Assembly (NCBI GenBank): GCA_900472575.1
Contig: UCIV01000018.1
Location: 186,001-250,000 of the forward strand
DNA from: Hyphomicrobiales bacterium
GTDB lineage: Bacteria > Pseudomonadota > Alphaproteobacteria > Rhizobiales > Rhizobiaceae
Length of the DNA stretch: 64,000 nt
Direction: 5' to 3'
Part shown: piece after piece, positions 17,367 to 26,793 of the stretch
How the letters are laid out: each line of letters opens with the position of its first letter
How positions within the stretch are numbered: position 1 is the first letter of the stretch
The notes under the pieces: model-generated
The model's input: the letters and a program-made list of their open reading frames with translations, nothing else
The model's database searches: none
What the model was told of the DNA's origin: nothing
Made by a program: the position numbers and the translations under genes

Positions 17367-18158
17367 ATGGCTGAGAACAATTTCTCCGTCGTTTCCGCGA
17401 AAAAACTCGGCCTGACTTTCGAGACGAGCGACGGGCCGGTCCATGCTCTGTCCGATGTCGATCTGGAGGTGAAGCGGGGCGATTTCGTCTCCTTCATCGG
17501 CCCGTCCGGCTGCGGCAAGACGACATTCCTGCGCGTCATCGCCGATCTCGAAAGCGCCACTTCGGGCGAAATCACCGTCAACGGCATGACGCCGGAAAAC
17601 GCCCGAAAGTCGCGGTCCTATGGCTATGTCTTCCAGGCACCGGCGCTTTATCCCTGGCGCACGATCGAAAAGAATATCGCGCTGCCGCTGGAGATCATGA
17701 ATTACTCGGCAACGCAGCGGAAGGAACGCATTGACCGCACCCTCGATCTCGTCAATCTTGCAGGCTTCGGCAAAAAATACCCGTGGCAGCTCTCCGGCGG
17801 CATGCAGCAACGCGCCTCGATCGCGAGAGCTCTGGCCTTCGACGCCGATCTCCTGCTGATGGACGAACCTTTTGGCGCACTGGACGAAATCGTTCGCGAC
17901 CATTTGAACGAACAGCTTCTGAAACTCTGGGCACGCACGGAAAAGACGATCTGCTTCGTCACCCATTCGATCCCCGAGGCGGTCTACCTATCGACGAAAA
18001 TAGTCGTCATGTCCCCTCGCCCCGGCCGGGTAACGGATGTGATCACCTCGACACTGCCAAAGGACCGCCCGCTGGAAATCCGCGAGACACCGGAGTTTCT
18101 CGCGATAGCCCATAGGGTCCGGGAAGGTTTGAGAGCGGGGCATAGTTATGAGGAGTGA
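17367..18158 (+). CDS. ABC transporter ATP-binding protein (pyrimidine-operon importer)
   Basis: A 263-residue ATPase of the nitrate/taurine/thiamine-precursor type. Walker A GPSGCGKTT is at 45-53, the Q-loop is in YVFQAPALYPWRT, the signature is LSGGMQQRASIARAL, Walker B is LLLMDEPFGALDE, and the switch His is in CFVTHSIPEAV. It follows the dihydropyrimidinase by 7 bases. Two permeases and a binding protein lie downstream beyond a RIME-like repeat, completing an importer. The likely cargo is a pyrimidine base or its breakdown intermediate. Confidence 0.92.
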   Translation: MAENNFSVVSAKKLGLTFETSDGPVHALSDVDLEVKRGDFVSFIGPSGCGKTTFLRVIADLESATSGEITVNGMTPENARKSRSYGYVFQAPALYPWRTIEKNIALPLEIMNYSATQRKERIDRTLDLVNLAGFGKKYPWQLSGGMQQRASIARALAFDADLLLMDEPFGALDEIVRDHLNEQLLKLWARTEKTICFVTHSIPEAVYLSTKIVVMSPRPGRVTDVITSTLPKDRPLEIRETPEFLAIAHRVREGLRAGHSYEE

Positions 18159-18183
18159 TCTTTCCCGCACGTCAGCGAGCGAT

Positions 18184-18357
18184 ACCCCCCTCTGCCCTGC
18201 CGGGCATCTCCCCCACAAAGGGGGAGATCGGATGGGCTTTCACTCGCCACTCCATCGGAAGCCTTTGAATACCGCGCGGTATTGTCTTGGGGCCGTGAGC
18301 CCGCTGCTTGTGATCTCCCCCCTTGTGGGGGAGATGCCCGGCAGGGCAGAGGGGGGT
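18184..18357. repeat. RIME-like palindromic element 1 (complete)
   Basis: Left arm 18184-18230 and right arm 18312-18357 are near-perfect inverted copies of each other. Each contains a GCCCTGCCGGGCATC palindrome next to a C-rich/G-rich CTCCCCCACAAAGGGGGAG hairpin. About 80 unique bases separate the arms. It interrupts the pyrimidine-transport operon between the ATPase and the small membrane protein. RIME-type intergenic mosaic elements are known from Rhizobium and relatives. Confidence 0.85.
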
Positions 18358-18401
18358 GAGCCACAGGGCGGCACCATAGGCAAGCTGACGGGAGGCCATT
18401 C

Positions 18402-18737
18402 ATGACCCCCGCCTTCCTCCTTTGGCTCACCGGCGCCATGGCAACCTTCCTCGCGGCCGCCACCGCCTCTCGCGCCTACATCACCTCCAGCAACATCGTC
18501 CTGCTGATCCTGTCGCTGGCGCTCTACTGTGTCGGCAACCTGATGATGGTGAAGCTGATGCGTGAAGGCGGGCTGGGTCTGGCGATCTCGGTCTCGGCGA
18601 TTGCTCAATTGCTGCTCATCAACCTCATCGCCTTCGCCCTTTTCGGCGAACGCCTCACAGCCACCCAGATGGCCGGCGTAGGCCTCGGTGTCGTCGCCAT
18701 GGTGCTGATGCTGTTTCCGGTCGGAGCGAAAAGCTGA
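18402..18737 (+). CDS. SMR/EamA-like small membrane protein
   Basis: A 111-residue protein with four predicted membrane helices, resembling one half of an EamA transporter or a small multidrug resistance protein. The segment ISVSAIAQLLLINLIAFALF followed by GERLTATQMAGVGLGVVAM matches the C-terminal half of that fold. GGGAGG lies 9 bases before the ATG. Its stop overlaps the next ATG (TGATG at 18735), so it is coupled to the ABC permeases. It may be an auxiliary transporter or export partner in pyrimidine use; the substrate is unknown. Confidence 0.78.
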   Translation: MTPAFLLWLTGAMATFLAAATASRAYITSSNIVLLILSLALYCVGNLMMVKLMREGGLGLAISVSAIAQLLLINLIAFALFGERLTATQMAGVGLGVVAMVLMLFPVGAKS

Positions 18738-19636
18738 TGGAACGGGAAAAACTCATCCAACATCGGATCATGCCCGTCACGGTGATCGTGCTCGCCATCA
18801 TCGCCATCTGGTATGTCGGCGCTTACTTCATGAACGCCCCCTTCCAGCGCGATCTCGACCGCCGCGCCAACGTCACCTCGACGGCGATCGAGTTCCTCCA
18901 AAAGACCATGTCGCAGCCGAAGCCAACGCTTCCCGCCCCGCATCAGGTGGCCTCGAACGTTTTCGAAAACACCTTTCTCAGAAAGGTCACTTCCAACCGC
19001 AGCCTCGTCTACCACGCCTGGGTCACGCTATCGTCCACCGCCGTTGGCTTCACGCTGGGCACCCTTCTCGGCATCCTGATTGCCGTCGGCATCGTCCATG
19101 TAAAGGCGCTGGATCGCAGCCTGATGCCCTGGATCATCGCCTCGCAAATGGTACCGATCCTCGCCATCGCCCCGATGGTCATCGTCGTGCTCGGCGCGGT
19201 CAACATCACAGGCCTTCTGCCCAAGGCGCTGATCTCGACCTATCTTTCCTTCTTCCCCGTCGCGGTCGGCATGGTGAAGGGCCTGCGCTCGCCGGAACTC
19301 ATTCAGCTCGACCTGATGCGCACCTATAATGCCAGCGTCGCCCTGACGTTCTGGAAGCTTCGCGTCCCCGCCTCCGTGCCTTTCCTGTTCACCTCGATGA
19401 AAGTGGCGATCGCAGCCAGCCTCGTCGGCGCGATTGTCGGCGAACTGCCGACAGGGGCTGTGGCAGGCATCGGCTCCAAACTGCTCGCCGGCGCCTATTA
19501 CAGCCAGACGATAGACATCTGGGCAGCCCTGATAGCAGGCTCGGTGCTTGCAGCCCTTCTGGTCGCCATCGTCGCACTGATCGGCAAGCTCGTTGAACGG
19601 GCGATGGGTGCAAAGCCGGAAAGGAGGCAGGCATGA
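18737..19636 (+). CDS. ABC transporter permease (pyrimidine-operon importer, first)
   Basis: A 299-residue BPD-type inner-membrane permease of the SsuC/TauC/ThiX type. A membrane helix near 12-31 is followed by a roughly 50-residue periplasmic segment and then five or more helices. The EAA loop that contacts the ATPase falls in MRTYNASVALTFWKLRVPAS. It overlaps the small membrane protein upstream and the second permease downstream by a few bases, so it is fully coupled. It would form a heterodimer with the next product. Confidence 0.9.
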   Translation: MEREKLIQHRIMPVTVIVLAIIAIWYVGAYFMNAPFQRDLDRRANVTSTAIEFLQKTMSQPKPTLPAPHQVASNVFENTFLRKVTSNRSLVYHAWVTLSSTAVGFTLGTLLGILIAVGIVHVKALDRSLMPWIIASQMVPILAIAPMVIVVLGAVNITGLLPKALISTYLSFFPVAVGMVKGLRSPELIQLDLMRTYNASVALTFWKLRVPASVPFLFTSMKVAIAASLVGAIVGELPTGAVAGIGSKLLAGAYYSQTIDIWAALIAGSVLAALLVAIVALIGKLVERAMGAKPERRQA

Positions 19637-20760
19637 CGATCCTGAAACGCTCCTGGCAATCCTGGTTGGCACTCGCCCTTATCCTTGCGGCACTGGCAAC
19701 CTTGCCCCTCCTCTCAGCCGAAGCACCGATTGCCTACAAGCCGATCCGGATGTTCTCCATCTTCGTCCTGACGATCGGCGCAACCGTCGTCTCCCTCCTT
19801 TCCCTGCCGCCCGTCTTCGTCGCAGTGACCCTCCTCGTCTGCGCTCATTTCTCTACCGGTCTGCTGATCTCACGCCTTGCCGGAAACGAGGGAATGGCCT
19901 CTACGGCCTTCTTCCTCATCCTCGCGGCCAACTGGCTGCTGGCTTGGCGCTGCGTCAGCATCCTCTCCGAACTCCGGATTCGCTCCAGGGCGATAGACAG
20001 CCTCCTACGCCTCATCATCCCGGCAATCTTCGGCGCCTGGATCCTCATCCTCTGGGAAGCGGCAACCCGCGGGCTTGGCATCCCCTTCATCATCCTGCCA
20101 CCGCCATCCGCCATCGGCGCCCGGTTTGCGTCGTCTATCCCGACGCTCTGGGCGGATGTGCAGCAGACCGTCTTCAAGGCCGTCATCTTCGGTTATCTTG
20201 TCGGCTGCGCATCCGGCTTTGCGGTAGCGATCCTTGCCGATCGCATCGCGTTTTTCCGCCGCGGCTTGTTGCCGATCGCCAATCTCATGTCGGCGCTGCC
20301 GATCATCGGTGTCGCGCCGATCATGGTCATGTGGTTCGGCTTCGACTGGCAGTCCAAGGCTGCCGTCGTCATCGTCATGACCTTTTTCCCCATGCTGGTG
20401 AACACCATCGCCGGCTTAAGTGCAGCAGGCTCGATGGAACGCGACCTGATGCGCTCCTACGCATCGGATTACTGGCAGACGCTGACAAAGCTCAGGCTTC
20501 CCGCTGCCATGCCCTTCATCTTCAACGCGCTCAAGATCAATTCGACGCTGGCGCTGATCGGCGCGATCGTTGCGGAATTCTTCGGCACGCCGATCGTCGG
20601 CATGGGCTTCCGTATCTCAACCGAAATCGGTCGCATGAATGTCGACATGGTCTGGGCCGAAATCACGGTTGCAGCGATTGTCGGATCGATCTTTTATGGT
20701 GTGGTCGCGCTGGGAGAGCGGGCACTGACATTCTGGCATCCGTCTAACCGTGGGGGTTAG
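19633..20760 (+). CDS. ABC transporter permease (pyrimidine-operon importer, second)
   Basis: A 375-residue BPD-type permease. The first 120 residues carry extra membrane helices absent from the partner permease; the canonical core spans about 135-370. The EAA loop is in MRSYASDYWQTLTKLRLPAA. It begins with ATGA overlapping the upstream stop. With the first permease it should form the membrane channel of the importer. Confidence 0.9.
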   Translation: MTILKRSWQSWLALALILAALATLPLLSAEAPIAYKPIRMFSIFVLTIGATVVSLLSLPPVFVAVTLLVCAHFSTGLLISRLAGNEGMASTAFFLILAANWLLAWRCVSILSELRIRSRAIDSLLRLIIPAIFGAWILILWEAATRGLGIPFIILPPPSAIGARFASSIPTLWADVQQTVFKAVIFGYLVGCASGFAVAILADRIAFFRRGLLPIANLMSALPIIGVAPIMVMWFGFDWQSKAAVVIVMTFFPMLVNTIAGLSAAGSMERDLMRSYASDYWQTLTKLRLPAAMPFIFNALKINSTLALIGAIVAEFFGTPIVGMGFRISTEIGRMNVDMVWAEITVAAIVGSIFYGVVALGERALTFWHPSNRGG

Positions 20761-20816
20761 GCGCAACGAACCGCTTGGCGTAACATCGCAAGGGCGGAAA
20801 AGAGAGGGTAGCAGCA

Positions 20817-21794
20817 ATGAAAAAGATCATGAAGGCATTGATGGCCGGCGCAATCGGAACCACCGTGGCGCTTTCGGCGGCCCAAGCAATGGCCGCAGAC
20901 AAACTGACGCTGCAGCTGAAATGGGTGGCTCAGGGCCAGTTCGGCGGATATTTCGTCGCCAAGGACAAGGGGTTCTACGAGGAAGAAGGCCTCGACGTCA
21001 CGATCAAGCCGGGCGGCCCGGATATCGCACCGGAACAGGTGATTGCCGGCGGCGGCGCAGATGTCATCGTCGACTGGATGGGCGGCGCACTGGTCGCCCG
21101 TGAAAAGGGCGTACCGCTGATCAACATCGCCCAGCCGTTCCAGAAGTCCGGCCTCGAACTGATCTGCCCCAAGGACGGCCCGGTAAAGACCGAAGCCGAC
21201 TTCAAGGGCAAGACGCTCGGCGTCTGGTTCTTCGGCAACGAATATCCGTTCTTCGCCTGGATGAACAAGCTGGGCTTGAAGACCGAAGGCGGCACGGATG
21301 GCGTGACCGTGCTGAAACAGAGCTTCGACGTGCAGCCGCTCGTACAGAAACAGGCAAACTGTATCTCGGTCATGACCTATAACGAATATTGGCAGGCAAT
21401 CGATGCCGGTTTCAAGGCGAACGACCTTGTCGTCTTCAACTACACGGCGCTCGGCAACGATCTCCTGGAAGACGGGCTTTATGTCCTCGATACCAAGCTG
21501 AAGGACGAAAAGTTCAAGGAGAACATGGTTAAGTTCGTCCGTGCCTCGATGAAGGGCTGGAAATACGCCATCGACAATCCGGATGAAGCCGCCGAGATCG
21601 TGATGGAAAATGGCGGCCAGGACGAAAACCACCAGAAACGGATGATGGGCGAAGTCGCCAAGCTGATCGGCGATGGCAAGCTCGACATGGCGACTTACGA
21701 ACGCACGGTGAAGGCGCTGACCGACCAGAAGATCATCAGCAAGGCCCCGGAAGGGGCCTACACGGCCGATATCACCAGCGCAGCCCTGAAATAA
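20817..21794 (+). CDS. ABC transporter substrate-binding protein (NMT1/THI5-like)
   Basis: A 325-residue periplasmic binding protein. A Sec signal peptide ends near ...AQAMA-ADK (about residue 27). The mature protein starts KLTLQLKWVAQGQFGGYFVA, the hallmark of NMT1/THI5-like proteins that bind pyrimidine precursors (ThiY-type) and related heterocycles. It is the last gene of the pyrimidine operon and has a terminator after it. The ligand is probably a pyrimidine or dihydropyrimidine, inferred from family and neighbours. Confidence 0.92.
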   Translation: MKKIMKALMAGAIGTTVALSAAQAMAADKLTLQLKWVAQGQFGGYFVAKDKGFYEEEGLDVTIKPGGPDIAPEQVIAGGGADVIVDWMGGALVAREKGVPLINIAQPFQKSGLELICPKDGPVKTEADFKGKTLGVWFFGNEYPFFAWMNKLGLKTEGGTDGVTVLKQSFDVQPLVQKQANCISVMTYNEYWQAIDAGFKANDLVVFNYTALGNDLLEDGLYVLDTKLKDEKFKENMVKFVRASMKGWKYAIDNPDEAAEIVMENGGQDENHQKRMMGEVAKLIGDGKLDMATYERTVKALTDQKIISKAPEGAYTADITSAALK

Positions 21795-21847
21795 TGATGA
21801 AATCATGCTGAAATAATCCAGCAACAAAAGTCTCTGATACTTCTTCC

Positions 21848-21877
21848 TGCCCGGCTTCCTAGTCGGGCATTTTTTTG
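21848..21877 (+). terminator. Rho-independent terminator of the pyrimidine operon
   Basis: TGCCCG (21848-21853) and CGGGCA (21864-21869) flank a 10-base loop, followed by seven T residues. Confidence 0.88.
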
Positions 21878-22033
21878 CCATCAGGACATGTCAACCCGTC
21901 ACTGCCTGCATGGATTGATCGCCTGAGAATGAACACGTAAAGGTAGCTGCCGAAGCCGACGCCGACTTTTTTCGGTTGAACCAGAAAGAAGTGTCGGATG
22001 AAGCTTTGGTCCCGCGTCATACAGGGAGGAAGT

Positions 22034-22105
22034 ATGACTCGAGGGATGCCGATGGTCGGCGCATGCCCGTTCCTCCAAACAGTGGATTTGCCGCATGCCG
22101 CATAG
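22034..22105 (+). CDS. Candidate 23-codon leader ORF overlapping the RND adaptor start
   Basis: An ATG at 22034 lies 3 bases after GGGAGGAAG and opens a 23-residue frame (MTRGMPMVGACPFLQT...) that ends at TAG 22103-22105, 11 bases inside the adaptor gene in another frame. The adaptor ATG has no good ribosome site, so reinitiation or coupling from this leader is plausible. No run of regulatory codons is evident. The rest of the roughly 300-base gap 21795-22094 holds only the operon terminator and no gene I can support. Confidence 0.4.
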   Translation: MTRGMPMVGACPFLQTVDLPHAA

Positions 22106-23306
22106 CTTGTCGAAATCGATCCCCGCCCTCGTTCTGCTGCTTTCCTCCGTCGCAGCCTCACCGCTTGCGGCACAGCAAACCGGCCAGCCTGCCGCCGCGG
22201 AAGCAAAGCTCCCGTCGATCATCGTGACCGAGGCCTTGAAGAAATCGCTGACAGACCGGATCATCGCAACCGGCACCATACGTCCCATAGACGAGATCTA
22301 CGTGCAGCCGCTTGTCGAGGGCCTCTCGGTGAAGACGATCAATGTTGATGTCTCCGACGAGGTCGAAGCCAACGCGGTTCTGGCCACCCTGAACGACGAT
22401 GCGTTGCTGCTCCAGAAGAGCCAGTATCAGGCAAACAAGGCCAAGGCCGAAGCATCGGTCGCGCAATACCAGGCTCAGGTGATCGAGGCCGAAGCAAACC
22501 TCGATGACGCAGTCAAACAACGCGACCGCACGAAAAAGCTCAACGAGAGCGGCACGAGCACGGTCTCTCAGCTTGAACAGGCGAATGCCCAGGTCGATGT
22601 CGCACGCGCCCGGCTGAATGCCGCCCGCCAGGCGGTGACGGTGGGAGAAGCCGATGTCCACGTCATTGACGCCCAGCTTGCCGATGTCGAACTGCAGCTC
22701 GCCCGCACCGGCGTAAAGGCGCCCGTTGCCGGTGTCATCTCGGCAAAGAATGCCAAGGTCGGCGCCATCGCGTCCGGCAACGGCGATCCGCTTTTCACCA
22801 TCATCAAGGACGGCGCGATCGAGCTGGTTGCCGACATCTCCGAATCCGACATTCAGAAGGTCAAACTCGGTCAGAAGGCACTGGTGACCGTCGCCGGCGG
22901 CCAGCGGGAGATCGAGGGCCGTGTGCGGCTGGTCTCCCCGACTGTCGACCAGACAACCAGGCTCGGCCTCGTCCATATCGAGATCGACCCCGATAGCGGC
23001 GCGCGCGCCGGCATGTATGGGCGCGCGGCAATCGTCGTGAATCAGGCAGATACGCTCGCCCTTCCGCTCTCCGCCGTAACGACAGGCCGCGAAGGGTCCT
23101 TTGCCCGCAAGGTGGAAGGCGGCGTCGTCAAGCAGGTCAAGATCGACATCGGCTTCCAGGACGGCGGCTTCATTCAGGTCTTGAACGGCCTGCAGCCCGG
23201 CGATGTCGTCGTCGCCAAGGCCGGCGCTTTCGTCCGAGACGGCGATCATATTGCACCGGTTCCGGAAAAGGCGGCAGCCACCAAGGGCACGGAGGCTTCG
23301 CAATGA
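22095..23306 (+). CDS. RND efflux system periplasmic adaptor subunit
   Basis: A 403-residue membrane-fusion protein. A signal peptide ends near ...ASPLAAQQ (about 26). Then come a lipoyl half, an alpha-helical coiled-coil hairpin (about 110-205, rich in QYQAQVIEAEANLDDAVKQ), a second lipoyl half with TGVKAPVAGVISAKNA, and a beta-barrel and membrane-proximal domain. It links the inner-membrane RND pump to an outer-membrane channel, which is not encoded here. The stop overlaps the pump start by 4 bases. Confidence 0.93.
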   Translation: MPHSLSKSIPALVLLLSSVAASPLAAQQTGQPAAAEAKLPSIIVTEALKKSLTDRIIATGTIRPIDEIYVQPLVEGLSVKTINVDVSDEVEANAVLATLNDDALLLQKSQYQANKAKAEASVAQYQAQVIEAEANLDDAVKQRDRTKKLNESGTSTVSQLEQANAQVDVARARLNAARQAVTVGEADVHVIDAQLADVELQLARTGVKAPVAGVISAKNAKVGAIASGNGDPLFTIIKDGAIELVADISESDIQKVKLGQKALVTVAGGQREIEGRVRLVSPTVDQTTRLGLVHIEIDPDSGARAGMYGRAAIVVNQADTLALPLSAVTTGREGSFARKVEGGVVKQVKIDIGFQDGGFIQVLNGLQPGDVVVAKAGAFVRDGDHIAPVPEKAAATKGTEASQ

Positions 23307-26300
23307 ACTTTTCCGCCTGGTCTATCCGCAACCCGATCGCTCCCCTGCTTGCCTTCGGCCTGCTGCTCTATGTCGGCCTGCAATCCTTCTTCGCCCTGCC
23401 GATCACCCGTTTCCCGAATATCGACGTTCCCGTCGTCTCTGTGACGGTGGTTCAGAGCGGCGCATCACCGGCTGAACTCGAAATGCAGGTGACGAAGGAG
23501 ATCGAGGACGCCGTCGCATCGATCAGCGGCATCGACGAGATTCAGTCGACCGTGACCGACGGCCAGTCGCTCACGACGATCGTCTTCCGCATCGAAAAGC
23601 CCACAGAAGAGGCGGTGCAGGACACCAAGGACCAGATCGACAAGATCCGCAGCGACCTGCCTGCCGGCATCGAGGAACCGATCGTCACCAAGGTCGATGT
23701 CGAAGGACAGGCGATCCAGACCTTCGCCGTCTCCTCGCCCAACATGACGCTGGAGGAGCTGTCCTGGTTCGTCGACGACACGATCACCCGCGACCTTCAG
23801 GGCAAGCCCGGTATCGGTCGTATCGACCGCTACGGCGGCGCGGACCGAGAAGTGCGCGTCGCCCTCAACCCGGCAAAGCTCGACGCCTACGGCATCACCG
23901 CGGCAGACGTGAATACGCAGATCAAGGGCACCAATGTCGATCTCGGCTCGGGCCGGGGCCAGGTCGCCGGCAACGAGCAGACGATCCGCACGCTCGGCGA
24001 CGCTCGCAATGTCCAGCAACTTGCCGATACCAACATCGCGCTCTCGAACGGCCGCTTCGTAAAACTCTCAGAACTCGGGCGGGTGACCGATACCTATGAG
24101 GAGCAGAAATCCTTCTCGCGCTTCAACGGCACGCCGTCGGTCACCTTCGCCGTCTTCCGCGCCAAGGGTGCAAGCGAAGTCTCGGTGGCGGAAACCGTTG
24201 CCGAAGGCCTGGACGGCATCCGCAAGGCGCATCCAGATGTCACGATCGAGATGGTCGATGACTCTGTCTACTTCACCTATGGCAATTACGAGGCGGCGCT
24301 ACACACGCTGATGGAAGGTTCGATCCTCGCCGTTATCGTTGTCTTCCTGTTCCTGCGCAATTGGCGCGCGACGCTGATCGCAGCCGTCGCTCTCCCCTTG
24401 TCGGCCATCCCGACTTTCTGGATCATGCACATGATGGGGTTCTCGCTGAACCTCGTCTCGTTCCTCGCTCTGACATTGGCAACCGGTATCCTCGTCGATG
24501 ATGCGATCGTCGAGATCGAGAACATTGCCCGCCATATCAAGATGGGCAAAACGCCCTATCGGGCGGCGCTTGAGGCGGCCGATGAAATCGGCCTTGCGGT
24601 GATCGCCACCAGCTTCACCATCATCGCGGTCTTCGTGCCGGTTTCCTTCATGCCTGGCATTCCGGGCCAGTATTTCATCCAGTTCGGCCTGACCGTCGCC
24701 TTCTCGGTATTCTTCTCGCTCGCGGTGGCGCGCCTGATAACCCCGCTGATGGCCGCCTATCTGATGCGCGCCGAGGACGGGCGCGAGGACGATCACCACG
24801 ACAATGACGGCAGGCTGATGAAGGCCTATACCCGCATTGTCACCGCCACGACCCGCAAATGGTACTGGCGCTATGCGACGCTTCTCGGCGCCATCGCCTT
24901 CCTCGCCGGCTCGCTGGCACTTTTGAGCAAGGTGCCGGGCAGTTTCCTGCCGCCGGATGACAGTTCCCGCGTGGTCCTATCTCTCGAACTGCCGCCGACC
25001 GCAACGCTCGAAGAGACGGATGCGGTCTCCACCAGCGTCTATGATGCTGTGAAGGATATAGATGGCGTCGAAAGCGTCTTCACGCTGGGCGGCGCCTCGC
25101 CCAAGGGCGATCTCGAACTGCGCCGGGCAACCGTCCGCATCATCCTGCAGAATATCGACCATTCGCTGGTAAAGACCTTGGTCAACAAAGGCCTGGGCTC
25201 TCTCCCGCTGATCGGCGACCTGTTGCCGAAACTGCCCGAACGCGGCCGCACGCGCGCGCAATGGGATGTGGAGAAGGATATCTTCGCCGCCGTACGCTCG
25301 ATCCCCGACGTACGTATCTCCAAGGTCAACGACCGGGCCGAACGCGAACTTTCGTTCAACTTCCTCTCTTCGAACGAGGAAGACCTGAACAATGCCGTGA
25401 GCCTGTTGGAATCCAGGCTACGAGCCTCGCCGATCCTGGTCAACGTCTCGTCGGAAGGCGCCCTGCCCCGTCCCGAACTGCAGATCCGTCCGCGCATGGC
25501 AGAAGCCTCCCGCCTCGGCATCACCCCGCAGCAGATCTCCGAAACCGTACGCGTCGCAACGATTGGCGATATCGACGCCAACCTCGCAAAAATCTCGCTC
25601 GACAGCCGCCAGATCCCGATCCGCGTGCAGACATCGCTCGACACGCGCCGCGACCTGCAGTCGATCCGCAATCTCAAGGTCAAGACATCGTCCGGCACGA
25701 TGGTGCCGCTCTACAGCGTTGCCGATATCGACTATTCGGAAGGTCCAAGCTCAATCAAGCGTAACGACCGCAACCGCGTCGTGGCGATCGGCTCCGACGT
25801 TCCCTTCGGCACGGCGCTCGACACCTCGACCGCCGAGTTCAAGCGGATCGTCGACGAGACTGAGCTACCGCCGACAGTGCGTCTGGCGGAAAGCGGTGAC
25901 GCCAAGGTCCAGGCCGAAATGACGCAAAGCTTCGGCAATGCGATGCTGATGGGCCTGATGCTGGTCCTCGTCGTCCTGATCCTGTTGTTCAAGGATGTCA
26001 TCCAGCCTTTCACCATCCTATTCTCCCTGCCGCTCGCCATCGGCGGCGTGGCAGTGGCGCTGATCGCGACACAGAATGCGCTCTCCATGCCCGTCCTCAT
26101 CGGCATCCTGATGCTGATGGGCATCGTCACGAAGAACGCCATCCTGCTCGTCGATTTCGCCATCGAGATGAAACGGCACGGGCTGGAGCGGGTTCACGCA
26201 ATGGTCGAGGCCGGCCGCAAGCGCGCAAGGCCGATCATCATGACCTCGATCGCCATGTCGGCCGGCATGCTGCCATCCGCCATGGGGGTCGGCGAAGGCG

Positions 26301-26641
26301 GCTCCTTCCGTGCTCCCATGGCGATCGCCGTCATCGGCGGCATCATCGTCTCGACGGTGCTTTCGCTGCTCGTCGTACCCTCCTTCTTCCTCATCATGGA
26401 CGATCTGTCGCGCCTGCTCGGCAAGCTCTTCGGCCGCTTCGTCGGAAAGAAGGAAGAAGAGGATTTGATGTCGTCGGAAGAAGTCGCCCACCATACCCGA
26501 CAAAATCGTCGCAGCCTTTCGGAGTTGGAAGAACGGCTAAACCGCTTGGAAAACAATGAGAAAACAACAGTTTCCGGCTCCCACTCAGGAGCACAGGCAG
26601 GCCAACGTGTGCTTCGGTTGCCACCTATGGCAGCCGAATGA
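23303..26641 (+). CDS. RND efflux transporter permease
   Basis: A 1112-residue proton-driven pump of the hydrophobe/amphiphile exporter family. It has twelve membrane helices and two large periplasmic loops. The paired proton-relay Asp residues of TM4 are at 399-400 (GILVDDAIVEIE). The N-terminus FSAWSIRNPIAPLLAFGLLL and the TM6/TM12 region are typical. It has a charged C-terminal tail of about 60 residues beyond the last helix. It is coupled to the adaptor upstream. The drug or metabolite exported cannot be told. Confidence 0.95.
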   Translation: MNFSAWSIRNPIAPLLAFGLLLYVGLQSFFALPITRFPNIDVPVVSVTVVQSGASPAELEMQVTKEIEDAVASISGIDEIQSTVTDGQSLTTIVFRIEKPTEEAVQDTKDQIDKIRSDLPAGIEEPIVTKVDVEGQAIQTFAVSSPNMTLEELSWFVDDTITRDLQGKPGIGRIDRYGGADREVRVALNPAKLDAYGITAADVNTQIKGTNVDLGSGRGQVAGNEQTIRTLGDARNVQQLADTNIALSNGRFVKLSELGRVTDTYEEQKSFSRFNGTPSVTFAVFRAKGASEVSVAETVAEGLDGIRKAHPDVTIEMVDDSVYFTYGNYEAALHTLMEGSILAVIVVFLFLRNWRATLIAAVALPLSAIPTFWIMHMMGFSLNLVSFLALTLATGILVDDAIVEIENIARHIKMGKTPYRAALEAADEIGLAVIATSFTIIAVFVPVSFMPGIPGQYFIQFGLTVAFSVFFSLAVARLITPLMAAYLMRAEDGREDDHHDNDGRLMKAYTRIVTATTRKWYWRYATLLGAIAFLAGSLALLSKVPGSFLPPDDSSRVVLSLELPPTATLEETDAVSTSVYDAVKDIDGVESVFTLGGASPKGDLELRRATVRIILQNIDHSLVKTLVNKGLGSLPLIGDLLPKLPERGRTRAQWDVEKDIFAAVRSIPDVRISKVNDRAERELSFNFLSSNEEDLNNAVSLLESRLRASPILVNVSSEGALPRPELQIRPRMAEASRLGITPQQISETVRVATIGDIDANLAKISLDSRQIPIRVQTSLDTRRDLQSIRNLKVKTSSGTMVPLYSVADIDYSEGPSSIKRNDRNRVVAIGSDVPFGTALDTSTAEFKRIVDETELPPTVRLAESGDAKVQAEMTQSFGNAMLMGLMLVLVVLILLFKDVIQPFTILFSLPLAIGGVAVALIATQNALSMPVLIGILMLMGIVTKNAILLVDFAIEMKRHGLERVHAMVEAGRKRARPIIMTSIAMSAGMLPSAMGVGEGGSFRAPMAIAVIGGIIVSTVLSLLVVPSFFLIMDDLSRLLGKLFGRFVGKKEEEDLMSSEEVAHHTRQNRRSLSELEERLNRLENNEKTTVSGSHSGAQAGQRVLRLPPMAAE

Positions 26642-26703
26642 CGCCTGATGGAGGCAATCTCCCCGGTCCGATTGTCAGACAACGCTCCGAATTGCGTGAT
26701 TGA

Positions 26704-26717
26704 TTGATCAGTATCAA
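26704..26717 (+). promoter_or_regulatory. Consensus FNR/FixK box (anaerobox)
   Basis: TTGAT-CAGT-ATCAA is a perfect match to the FNR/FixK/FnrN consensus TTGAT-N4-ATCAA. It lies about 77 bases upstream of a Crp/Fnr-family gene whose recognition helix has the E-x-x-S-R motif that reads TTGAT. A TATCCT element near 26740 would place the box near -41.5. Autoregulation or control by FixK/FnrN is likely. Confidence 0.75.
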
Positions 26718-26793
26718 ATCCCTCTCTGCCTCACACGCTATCCTGCTTCTCAAGGATTTGGCAGTGTTCGCAAAAAAGGGAAGAGATAGCGAG

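Noticed and set aside
22158-23303. 381-codon frame antisense to the RND adaptor
   Set aside because: Mirror frame without a ribosome site or motif.
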